Assembly (NCBI GenBank): GCA_036280655.1
Contig: DASUQI010000012.1
Coordinates: 13,447-77,446 of the forward strand
DNA length: 64,000 nucleotides
DNA from: DASSJM01 sp036280655
GTDB lineage: Bacteria > Actinomycetota > UBA4738 > HRBIN12
Direction of reading: 5' to 3'
A program made the position numbers and the translations under genes. The notes under the pieces are model-generated. The model searched no databases, was not told the origin of the DNA, and worked only from the letters and a program-made list of their open reading frames with translations. This document shows positions 51,558 through 58,635 of the stretch, piece by piece (position 1 is the stretch's first letter; every line of letters begins with the position of its first letter).

Positions 51558-52742
51558 ATGGCGCACCGCTTCTCGAAGAGCATGCTGCGGATGCAGGAGG
51601 CGGACGCGCCACTCTGGCGCTTCTTCACCGAAAGCGGGTACGCGCGCCGTGACCCCGCCGATCCCGAGCTCTGCGATTTCGTCGCGGGCAACCCGCAGGA
51701 GATGGTGCTGCCGGAGTACGTCGAGTCCCTGCAGCGCTGGACGGTCCCGCAGGACAAGGACTGGTACGCGTACAAGTTCAACGAGCCCTACGCGCAGGAG
51801 GCGGTGGCCACGAGCCTACGCGAGCGGCGCGGCGTGCCGTACGAGGCCGACGACGTCATCGTCACCGACGGCGCGTTCGCCGGCCTGAACCTCTGTATCC
51901 GGACCGTCACCGACCCCGGCGACGAGGTGATCTTCCTCACGCCGCCGTGGTTCTTCTACGAGGCGCTGATCATCGGCAGCGAGGCATCACCCGTTCGCAT
52001 CGCCGTGGACTACGAGACGTGGGACCTCGACGTCCCCGCGATCGAGGCGGCGATCACCGACCGCACCTCGGCGATCATCGTGAACTCGCCGAACAACCCG
52101 GCGGGCAAGATCTACCCGCCCGAGACGTTGCGCGCGCTCGCGGACGTCCTCGTGGACGCGTCCGAACGGATCGGCCGCCCGATCTACCTGATCTCGGACG
52201 AGGCCTACTCGAGGATCGTGTACGACGACCGCGCGTTCACGAGCCCGACCGAGTTCTATGCGAACTCGTTCCTCGTCTACACGTACGCGAAGCAGCTCCT
52301 CACGCCGGGGCAGCGCTGCGGCTACGTAGCGCTCCCGCCGACGATGGCCGACCGCGAACCGATGCGCGAGGCGCTGATGCTCGGGCAGCTCACGTACGGG
52401 AGCCACGGGGCGGCGAACAACGTGCTCCAGCGGGCCCTGGGCGATCTCGAGCACATGAGCGTGGACATCAAGGCGCTCCAACGACGCCGCGACCGCATGG
52501 TCGAGTCGCTTCGCTCGTTCGGCTACGACCTGCACTCGCCCGAGGGGACGTTCTACCTCCTCCCCACGAGCCCGGACCCCGACGACGAGGCGTTCGTCGA
52601 GCGCCTGGCGCGGGAGAAGGTGTTCATCCTGCCGGGCACCGTGGTGGAGATGCCCGGGCGGTTCCGGATCTCGATCACCGGCAACGACGAGATGGTCGAG
52701 CGCGCGCTCCCGGTCTTCGAACGAGCCGCCGCGGGTTCCTGA
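51558..52742 (+). CDS. class I/II PLP-dependent aminotransferase
   Basis: This 394-aa fold-type I enzyme shows NSPNNPAGKIYPPETL (cofactor Asn), LISDEAYSRIVYDD (cofactor Asp and Tyr), and YTYAKQLLTPGQRCGYVALPP with the aldimine Lys. RFRISITGNDEMVERAL holds the carboxylate-binding Arg. A GGAGGAG site precedes ATG 51558. It transfers an amino group between an amino acid and a 2-oxo acid, with unknown specificity. Its stop is 9 nt before the aconitase X large-subunit gene, which makes it the best functional clue for that enzyme. Confidence 0.92.
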   Translation: MAHRFSKSMLRMQEADAPLWRFFTESGYARRDPADPELCDFVAGNPQEMVLPEYVESLQRWTVPQDKDWYAYKFNEPYAQEAVATSLRERRGVPYEADDVIVTDGAFAGLNLCIRTVTDPGDEVIFLTPPWFFYEALIIGSEASPVRIAVDYETWDLDVPAIEAAITDRTSAIIVNSPNNPAGKIYPPETLRALADVLVDASERIGRPIYLISDEAYSRIVYDDRAFTSPTEFYANSFLVYTYAKQLLTPGQRCGYVALPPTMADREPMREALMLGQLTYGSHGAANNVLQRALGDLEHMSVDIKALQRRRDRMVESLRSFGYDLHSPEGTFYLLPTSPDPDDEAFVERLAREKVFILPGTVVEMPGRFRISITGNDEMVERALPVFERAAAGS

Positions 52743-52751
52743 GGACCGGCG

Positions 52752-54011
52752 GTGCCGGTCGAGCTCTCCGAGGCCGACCGCGCACGGCTGTCCGGTTCGC
52801 ACGGCGACGCCGCCGTGCTCGCGATGCGCATCGTCGTCGAGACCGCCGCCGTCATGGGCGCCGAACGCCTCGTCGACATCGTCGCCGCGCACGTGGACGG
52901 CTGTCTGTACCACGGCCTCGCGGGGCTCGAGTTCGCCGAGCGCCTGGTGGCCGGCGGCGCGAGCGTGTCCGTACCGACGACGCTGAACGTCGGGTACCTC
53001 GATCTGCTGCATCCGGACCGCGCCCGCGGCGACGAGCATACGGTCGCGAACGCGCGGCGCCAGATGGACCTGTACGTCGCGATGGGGTGCCGCCCGACCT
53101 GGACCTGCGCGCCCTACCAGCTCCCCGAGCGGCCCGCGTTCGGCGATCACGTCGCGTGGGCCGAGTCGAACGCGATCGTGTTCTGCAACTCCGTGCTCGG
53201 CGCGCGGACGAACCGCTACGGCGACTTCATCGACGTGGCCGCCGCGATCGCCGGCAGGGCGCCGTTCGCGGGACTGCACCGCGACGAAGAGCGACGGGCG
53301 CGGCTCGTGCTTCGACTCGACGGCGTGTCTTCGCGGCTGCTCGCCTCCGACGGGCTCTATCCGGTCCTCGGGCACCTGCTCGGGACCGAGGCCGGCACGT
53401 CCGTCGCGGCGATCGACGGCCTGCCGGCCGAGACCTCCGAGGATCGGCTGAAGGCGATCGGCGCCGGCGCCGCCTCGTCCGGCTCGGTCGCGATGTTCCA
53501 CGCCGTCGGCGTCACCCCGGAGGCCCCGGCGCTCGAGGCGGCGACGGGCGCCGAGCCCGCGACCGAGATCGCGGTGACCCCGGAGCGGCTGCGGTCCGCT
53601 CGCGACGAGCTCGTGACCGCGGACGGCGACGCGCTCGGCGCCGTGAGCGTGGGCACGCCCCACGCCTCGCTCGCCGAGCTCGAGCGGCTGGCGGCGCTCG
53701 TGGAGGCGCGTCGCCCGGTGGTCCCGTTCTACGTGAACACGTCGCGCGACGTCCTCGCCGAGGCCGAACGCCGCGGGTGGGTGGCGCCGCTCACGGCCGC
53801 CGGCGTCGAGATCGTCGCGGACACGTGCACCTACCTCACCCCGATCATGGGCGCCGTGGACGGGCCGGTGATGACCGACTCGGCCAAGTGGGCCTGGTAC
53901 GCGCCCGCGAACATCGGGGCGGACGTCGTGATCGGCGGCCTGGAGGAGTGCGTTCGGTCGGCGGGCGAGGGCCGGGTCGTGCTCGACGACACCCTCTGGG
54001 CCGATGCCTGA
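52752..54011 (+). CDS. aconitase X catalytic (large) subunit
   Basis: This 419-aa DUF521/AcnX protein shows VDGCLYHGLAGLEFAERL near the start, then SVPTTLNVGYLDLLHPD. WTCAPYQLPERPAFGDHVAWAESNAIVFCNSVLGARTNRYGD includes Cys119 and Cys145, and VADTCTYLTPIMG includes Cys359. These three are the expected Fe-S cluster ligands. AcnX enzymes include archaeal mevalonate-5-phosphate dehydratase and bacterial cis-3-hydroxy-L-proline dehydratase. As a bacterial split enzyme with an adjacent transaminase, a hydroxy-amino-acid dehydratase role is more plausible. It starts at GTG 52752 and overlaps the small-subunit gene by 8 nt. Confidence 0.92.
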   Translation: MPVELSEADRARLSGSHGDAAVLAMRIVVETAAVMGAERLVDIVAAHVDGCLYHGLAGLEFAERLVAGGASVSVPTTLNVGYLDLLHPDRARGDEHTVANARRQMDLYVAMGCRPTWTCAPYQLPERPAFGDHVAWAESNAIVFCNSVLGARTNRYGDFIDVAAAIAGRAPFAGLHRDEERRARLVLRLDGVSSRLLASDGLYPVLGHLLGTEAGTSVAAIDGLPAETSEDRLKAIGAGAASSGSVAMFHAVGVTPEAPALEAATGAEPATEIAVTPERLRSARDELVTADGDALGAVSVGTPHASLAELERLAALVEARRPVVPFYVNTSRDVLAEAERRGWVAPLTAAGVEIVADTCTYLTPIMGAVDGPVMTDSAKWAWYAPANIGADVVIGGLEECVRSAGEGRVVLDDTLWADA

Positions 54012-54414
54012 GGCGCGGACGCTCGTCCCGGGCACGGGGAGCGGCGAGGTCCTCGTCCTCGACGAGCCGCTCTCGTTCTGGGGCGGCGTCGACCCGACGA
54101 CCGGCGAGGTGATCGACGTTCGGCACCCGCAACGCGGCGCCACCGTCGCCGGCCGGGTCCTCGTGATGGGGTCGGGCCGCGGCTCGAGCTCGTCGTCGAG
54201 CGTCTTCGCCGAGGCCGTCCGCGCCGGCACCGCGCCCGCGGCGGTCGTGCTCGCCGAGCCGGACCCGATCCTCGCGCTCGGATCGATCGTCGCCCGCGAG
54301 CTCTACGGTCGGGCGGTCCCGGTGGTCGTCTCGGCCGAACCGGGAGTCCGCACCGGCGACGTGGTCACCGTGCGCGCCGCGGCCTCGGCGACCGAGATCC
54401 GGCCCGACGGCTGA
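54004..54414 (+). CDS. aconitase X swivel-domain (small) subunit, DUF126
   Basis: This 136-aa protein has the AcnX swivel domain. GSGEVLVLDEPLSFWGGVDPTTGEVID and HPQRGATVAGRVLVMGSGRGSSSSSSVFAEAVRAG are its diagnostic blocks. The Ser run SSSSSS follows the Gly-Arg-Gly loop where the catalytic Ser lies. The ATG at 54004 lies inside the large-subunit gene, an arrangement expected of subunits made in equal amounts. The TGA at 54412 ends the apparent operon; a gap of 96 nt follows. Confidence 0.93.
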   Translation: MPEARTLVPGTGSGEVLVLDEPLSFWGGVDPTTGEVIDVRHPQRGATVAGRVLVMGSGRGSSSSSSVFAEAVRAGTAPAAVVLAEPDPILALGSIVARELYGRAVPVVVSAEPGVRTGDVVTVRAAASATEIRPDG

Positions 54415-54510
54415 TCGCCGCCGCCCTCATCCACCCGGTCCCCCATTGCGAAGGTCCGATGTACGCACCGTGACCGACCGGTGCGTCTTGGAACCGACAG
54501 GAGGTGGGAC

Positions 54511-54912
54511 ATGAGGACGACGGGAGAGAAGATCGCCGGGATCTTCGGGGCGACCTACGTGGCCATCGGGCTACTCGGGTTCGTCGCGACCGGCGGCGTC
54601 GGCTTCGCCGACACCGACGGGAGCAACCTGCTGGGGATCTTCGAGGTCAACCCGCTGCACAACCTGGTGCATCTCGCCATCGGCGTCGCCCTGCTGCTCG
54701 CGTTCGCCGCGGGCGCCAGGGCCGTGACCCTGGTCGCCGGGATGATCGGCGTTGTCTACATCGCCGTGGGCGTCGTCGGGTTCTTCGTGGAATCGACCGA
54801 CGCCAACATCCTTGCGCTGAACGGCACCGATCACCTGCTGCACCTGGCCTCGGGGGCGTTCCTGTTGCTGGCCGCGAGCCTGGCCCGGCAGCCGCGCGCC
54901 GCCACGGCCTGA
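54511..54912 (+). CDS. DUF4383 small membrane protein
   Basis: This 133-aa protein starts at ATG 54511 with AGGAGG 9 nt upstream. It has four hydrophobic helices and the family motifs NPLHNLVHLAIGVALLLAF and GTDHLLHLASGAFLL. DUF4383 proteins are widespread in actinobacteria with no known activity. The gene stands apart from the preceding operon and is followed by a strong hairpin. Confidence 0.92.
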   Translation: MRTTGEKIAGIFGATYVAIGLLGFVATGGVGFADTDGSNLLGIFEVNPLHNLVHLAIGVALLLAFAAGARAVTLVAGMIGVVYIAVGVVGFFVESTDANILALNGTDHLLHLASGAFLLLAASLARQPRAATA

Positions 54913-54951
54913 TCGACGCGGCCGCGTTCCCCCCTCGCGCGACCGCCGCAC

Positions 54952-54985
54952 CGACGAGGCACCCCGGCCCGGGGGTGCCTCGTCG
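54952..54985. terminator. strong bidirectional terminator-like hairpin
   Basis: A perfect 14-bp stem CGACGAGGCACCCC / GGGGTGCCTCGTCG with a 6-nt loop lies between the convergent DUF4383 and AlkZ-like genes. There is no T-tract; it can form on either strand. Confidence 0.7.
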
Positions 54986-55021
54986 TGGTGCCGGACTTCG
55001 GTCATGGGCGATCGTGCCGCG

Positions 55022-56104
55022 TCAGGGCAGCTCCACCGTCGGGGCGCGATCGAGGTACCCGCCGTATCGCTCCGCGGCGCGCCTCAGGGCCGCGACCTCT
55101 CTCGGGCGCAGGTCGCGGTAGGGCGCGAGCTCGAAGACGACGCGATCGGGGGTGACCGTGCGGCGCATCGCGGCGAGCAGTTGGGCGTCGACGAGGGCCA
55201 TCCCCGTCGAGGGCTCGCGGGCGCCACGCTGAACGGCCGCGGCGGCGTCGAGCACCCAACGCGAGTCCTGGTAGCCCCGATACGTCTCGTCGAGGATCTG
55301 CAGGAGGTGGGCGAGCGGCTCACCCCGTCGGGTCGGCGGATCCTCGGGGGCGTGCCAGAAGGTCCTGCCGTCGTGTTCGAAGGACGCGAGCCGGTCGCCG
55401 ACCACGTCCAGTCCGCGGCGGACATCGGTGAGGGTGAGCGTCGCCCAGTAGGCCAGGTCGCGCTCGGTCGCGGGTCCGTGCCCGGTGAAGTAGCGGAGCG
55501 CCAGCTCCCCGAGCGCCTCGCTCCGCTCGAGCCGGGCCGCCTCCGGCACCCGATCGGCGAACAGTGCATAGGTGTGTTCGTCCTCGAGCGGCCGGCCGCT
55601 GCAGACGATCCGGTCCAGCTCGAGATGCGCGAGCAGGATCATCATCATCCCGCCGTCCGGGTCGAACCCACGGTCGCGCAGGCCATCGGCGATCCGGCCT
55701 CGGGTGAGATCGGGGTGCTCGCGCAGGATCTCGACCACCGCCGAGGTGGCGCGTTCGAGCCGGCGGCCGGCGAGACCGTGAACGGCCTGCAGCTGCTTCT
55801 CGGTGGTCTGCCGCACCCTGGGAGCGGTCAGCTCGATCAACCATCCGACGTCCTCGGCACGCACGTAGTGCCAGGTCGGCCGCAGCACATGGGTTCGGAT
55901 CACCCGCCCGTCCTCGAGCGCGGCTCTGAGCTCGCCCGGAACGGGGTCGGACGTCCGCGAGGCGACGGCCCACGCCGACTGGCTGGGATTCTCGGCCTGG
56001 ACCGCCAGCAGATGCCCCACGACGTCGAGCACCGAGGCGGCGTGCGGTCGAACTAGGTGCTGGCTCCGCAATCGCCAGCGAGCGATGTGGTGGTCAGAGA
56101 TCAT
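55022..56104 (-). CDS. AlkZ-like winged-helix DNA-binding (HTH_42) protein
   Basis: This 360-aa protein has the family start ARWRLRSQHL and VVGHLLAVQAENPSQSAWAVASRT, which includes the Gln-x-(Glu/Gln) motif of the AlkZ DNA-glycosylase group (YcaQ/AZL). LRPTWHYVRAEDVGWLIELT and FTGHGPATERDLAYWATLTLTDVRRGL fit the tandem winged helices. AlkZ enzymes unhook interstrand DNA crosslinks. Its location next to the ssrA-smpB block is not informative. The start ATG 56104 lies upstream of the tmRNA 3' end on the same strand. Confidence 0.88.
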   Translation of the reverse strand: MISDHHIARWRLRSQHLVRPHAASVLDVVGHLLAVQAENPSQSAWAVASRTSDPVPGELRAALEDGRVIRTHVLRPTWHYVRAEDVGWLIELTAPRVRQTTEKQLQAVHGLAGRRLERATSAVVEILREHPDLTRGRIADGLRDRGFDPDGGMMMILLAHLELDRIVCSGRPLEDEHTYALFADRVPEAARLERSEALGELALRYFTGHGPATERDLAYWATLTLTDVRRGLDVVGDRLASFEHDGRTFWHAPEDPPTRRGEPLAHLLQILDETYRGYQDSRWVLDAAAAVQRGAREPSTGMALVDAQLLAAMRRTVTPDRVVFELAPYRDLRPREVAALRRAAERYGGYLDRAPTVELP

Positions 56105-56113
56105 CGACGATCG

Positions 56114-56467
56114 TGGTGGAGGTGGGGGGAATCGAACCCCCGTCCCTGGGCGACCGTTCGGGACTTCTCCGGGCGCAGCCGGCGGTGAGATCTCGCCTCG
56201 AGGCTCCCGCCGGCGGAGGACCCCTCGGCCAGCCCGGGTGCGGTGTCCGGCGGCGGCCCCCGGGCGGAGCCACCTCCGTGAGCCTGCTCACGACGCCCAT
56301 CCTCCGGTCGCAGGCGGCCCGGAGGGGACGGCTACCTAGCTACCTAGGCAGCGAGCGCGTAGTCAGTATCGGCGCTTGTGTTGGTCCCGGCTTTTAACGA
56401 GGCATCCGGGGACCTCGGCCCGCTTCCCCCGAGCGGTACTCGCTCAGGTCGAAGCCAGTACACCCCC
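56114..56467 (-). ncRNA. ssrA: tmRNA
   Basis: This is a transfer-messenger RNA, about 354 nt. The 5' end GGGGGTGTACTGGCTTCGAC pairs with CACCTCC before the discriminator A and a genome-encoded CCA. The T-arm reads GGGGGTTCGATTCCCCC, and an alanine-type tRNA domain is expected. Downstream of the 5' part, an open frame ends GAC TAC GCG CTC GCT GCC TAG, giving a tag terminus DYALAA. The full tag is at least ADTDYALAA, with the resume codon possibly a few codons upstream (NTSADTDYALAA). It rescues stalled ribosomes with SmpB, whose gene starts just upstream. Confidence 0.95.
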
Positions 56468-56498
56468 ATATGCGGTTGTCCCGGGAAGTATACGGGCG

Positions 56499-56975
56499 CT
56501 ACCGACGCCGGCCGGCCTCGCGCTCGATCTCACGCCGGTGCTCGCGCTCGGCGATCGCCTGGCGTTTCTCGAACTGCCGCCTCCCGCGCCCGAGCCCGAG
56601 CTCCACCTTCGCGATCCCGTGCGTGAAGTACACGCGGAGCGGCACGAGCGCCAGTCCGCGTTCGGCCGTCTTGCCGATCAGGCGCTCGATCTCCTTGCGG
56701 TGCAGGAGGAGCTTCCGGGATCTCGTCGGGTCCTGGCGACCCTTGTCCATCGCGTACTCGTAGGGCGGGATGTGCATGCCCTCGAGCCACACCTCGTCCC
56801 CCCGGACGCGGCCGAAGGCCTCCGCCAGCGAGCCGCGGCCGCCGCGGAGCGACTTCACCTCGGCCCCCGAGAGCACGATCCCCGCCTCGAACCGCTCGAG
56901 GATCTCGTAGTCGTGGCGCGCCCGGCGGTTGGAAACGACGGTCTTCTGGCCGGCGGCGTCGCCCTTCGGGCTCAC
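56499..56975 (-). CDS. smpB: SsrA-binding protein SmpB
   Basis: This 158-aa protein is the tmRNA partner. NRRARHDYEILERFEAGIVLSGAEVKSLRGGRGSL is the OB-fold core, and EVWLEGMHIPPYEYAM and RSRKLLLHRKEIERLIGK are the conserved middle. The C-terminal tail is basic (REHRREIEREAGRRR) and inserts in the ribosomal decoding centre. The start is GTG 56975. It is immediately followed by ssrA in the same direction, as in many bacteria. Confidence 0.97.
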   Translation of the reverse strand: MSPKGDAAGQKTVVSNRRARHDYEILERFEAGIVLSGAEVKSLRGGRGSLAEAFGRVRGDEVWLEGMHIPPYEYAMDKGRQDPTRSRKLLLHRKEIERLIGKTAERGLALVPLRVYFTHGIAKVELGLGRGRRQFEKRQAIAEREHRREIEREAGRRR

Positions 56976-56985
56976 GGCCGGGGCG

Positions 56986-57861
56986 CTAGACGTCGAGGAA
57001 CCGGCGCATCCCGGCCAGGGACGCGAGCAGCGACACGACCACGGCCGCGAGCAGGAGCCACGGGATGATCGCGATCACGTCGGAGTTGACGATCCAGGGG
57101 ACGAACTGCACGGACTCGTTCAGGGGGTTGATGAATGCCACCTTGAGCCCGAACAGCACGAGGATCGCCGCCGCCGCCCCGATAAGGCTCTCGAACAGCC
57201 CCTCGACCAGGAACGGCGTTCGGATGCGCCAGTTCGTCGCGCCGACGAGCTTCATGATCCCGATCTCCTTGCGTCGGGCGAACAGCCCCATCCGCACGGT
57301 GTTCGCGATCAGGATCGCGGCCGAGACGAGCATCACGAACGAGATCAGCAGCACGCCGACCCGGAAGACGCGGGTGACCGCGAACAGGCGGTCCAGGAAC
57401 GCGCTCTGGTCCACGATCCGGTCGATGCCGGGCTGCCCCTGCAGCACGGCCTCGACCTGAGCGTATTGCTCGGGGTCCTCGAGCTTCACCCGGAGCGAGG
57501 CGGGCAGCGCGTCGCAGTTCACGTTGTTCACGAGCGCCGGCTGGTTGGCGAACAACTCCTTGAAGCGGTCGCACGCCTCCTGCTTGCTCTCGAAGTCGAC
57601 ATTCTCGACGACCGGCAGCCCCGTGAGCGTCCCGCTGAGCGAGCGAACCGTGTCGGGGTTCACCGGGTCCGTCAGGTACACGGCCACCTCGACGTTGCCC
57701 GTCGTCGCCTCGATCATGAGGCTCACCTGCCGGCTGATCAACAGCGACAGGCCGAACAGCAGCAGCGCGATGAAGGTCGTCGAGATCGCGGCGAACGCGA
57801 CAAGGCCGTTCCGCCGCAGCCCCGATGTCGTCTCTCGGAACAGGAACTCGAACCGCGACAC
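56986..57861 (-). CDS. ftsX: cell division ABC permease FtsX
   Basis: This 291-aa protein has one N-terminal helix (LVAFAAISTTFIALLLFGLSLL), a large extracellular domain and three C-terminal helices. FLDRLFAVTRVFRVGVLLISFVMLVSAAILIANTVRMGLFARRKEIGIMKLVGATNW is the family core. With FtsE it regulates peptidoglycan hydrolases at division, and its outer domain contains two cysteines (QEACDRF, VNCDALP). The start is GTG 57861, overlapping the ftsE stop by one base. Confidence 0.96.
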   Translation of the reverse strand: MSRFEFLFRETTSGLRRNGLVAFAAISTTFIALLLFGLSLLISRQVSLMIEATTGNVEVAVYLTDPVNPDTVRSLSGTLTGLPVVENVDFESKQEACDRFKELFANQPALVNNVNCDALPASLRVKLEDPEQYAQVEAVLQGQPGIDRIVDQSAFLDRLFAVTRVFRVGVLLISFVMLVSAAILIANTVRMGLFARRKEIGIMKLVGATNWRIRTPFLVEGLFESLIGAAAAILVLFGLKVAFINPLNESVQFVPWIVNSDVIAIIPWLLLAAVVVSLLASLAGMRRFLDV

Positions 57862-58538
57862 TACGCGTACACCCCGCGCGCCTGGTCGCGGACGACCTTG
57901 CCCTTGTCGAGCTCGATCACGCGCCGGCGCATCGCGTCGACGATCGCCTGGTCGTGGGTCGCCATTACGACCGTCGTGCCGATCCGGTTCACCTTGTCGA
58001 GCAGGCGCATGATCTCCACCGAGGTCGAGGGGTCGAGGTTCCCCGTCGGCTCGTCGGCCAGGAGCACGAGCGGGCGGTTCACGCAGGCGCGCGCGATCGA
58101 GACGCGCTGCTGCTCGCCGCCGGACAGCTCGTCCGGGAAGTTGTTGATCTTGTCGCCGAGGCCGACGAGCTCGAGGATCTCGGCGACGCGCTGGTCGATC
58201 ACGTGCTTCGGCTTGCCGATCACCTCGAGGGCGAACGCGACGTTCTCGAAGACGGTCTTGTCCTGGAGCAGCTTGAAGTCCTGGAAGACCGTCCCGATGT
58301 TCCGGCGCAGATGCGGGACCTTCCAGGAGGTCAGCTTCGCGAGGTTCTTCCCGGCGACGTAGATGTCGCCCTTCGTCGCCTCCTCCTCCTTGAGCATCAG
58401 GCGGATCGCCGTGCTCTTGCCGGATCCGGACGGGCCGACGATGAAGACGAACTCGCCCTTCTCGACCTCGACGGTGACGTCCTCGAGCGCCGTCGTGCCG
58501 TTCCGGTAGACCTTCGTGACACGCTGAAGACTGATCAT
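57861..58538 (-). CDS. ftsE: cell division ABC ATPase FtsE
   Basis: This 225-aa protein has Walker A VGPSGSGKSTAI, signature LSGGEQQRVSIARACVN, Walker B VLLADEPTGNLDPSTS and H-loop VMATHD. MISLQRVTKVYRNGTTALEDVTVEVEKGEF is a typical FtsE start. It is the ATPase partner of FtsX in septal wall remodelling. The gene is divergent from the YfhO-like gene, with about 100 nt between starts. Confidence 0.97.
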   Translation of the reverse strand: MISLQRVTKVYRNGTTALEDVTVEVEKGEFVFIVGPSGSGKSTAIRLMLKEEEATKGDIYVAGKNLAKLTSWKVPHLRRNIGTVFQDFKLLQDKTVFENVAFALEVIGKPKHVIDQRVAEILELVGLGDKINNFPDELSGGEQQRVSIARACVNRPLVLLADEPTGNLDPSTSVEIMRLLDKVNRIGTTVVMATHDQAIVDAMRRRVIELDKGKVVRDQARGVYA

Positions 58539-58635
58539 GTCAGGGGTTCCTGGAGGACTCGCGGGAAGAAACCGGCGCGGAGTCTAACACGCACCCTGCG
58601 CAACCGGAACGAAGCGGGGTCGGTAGCCTGAGGCG

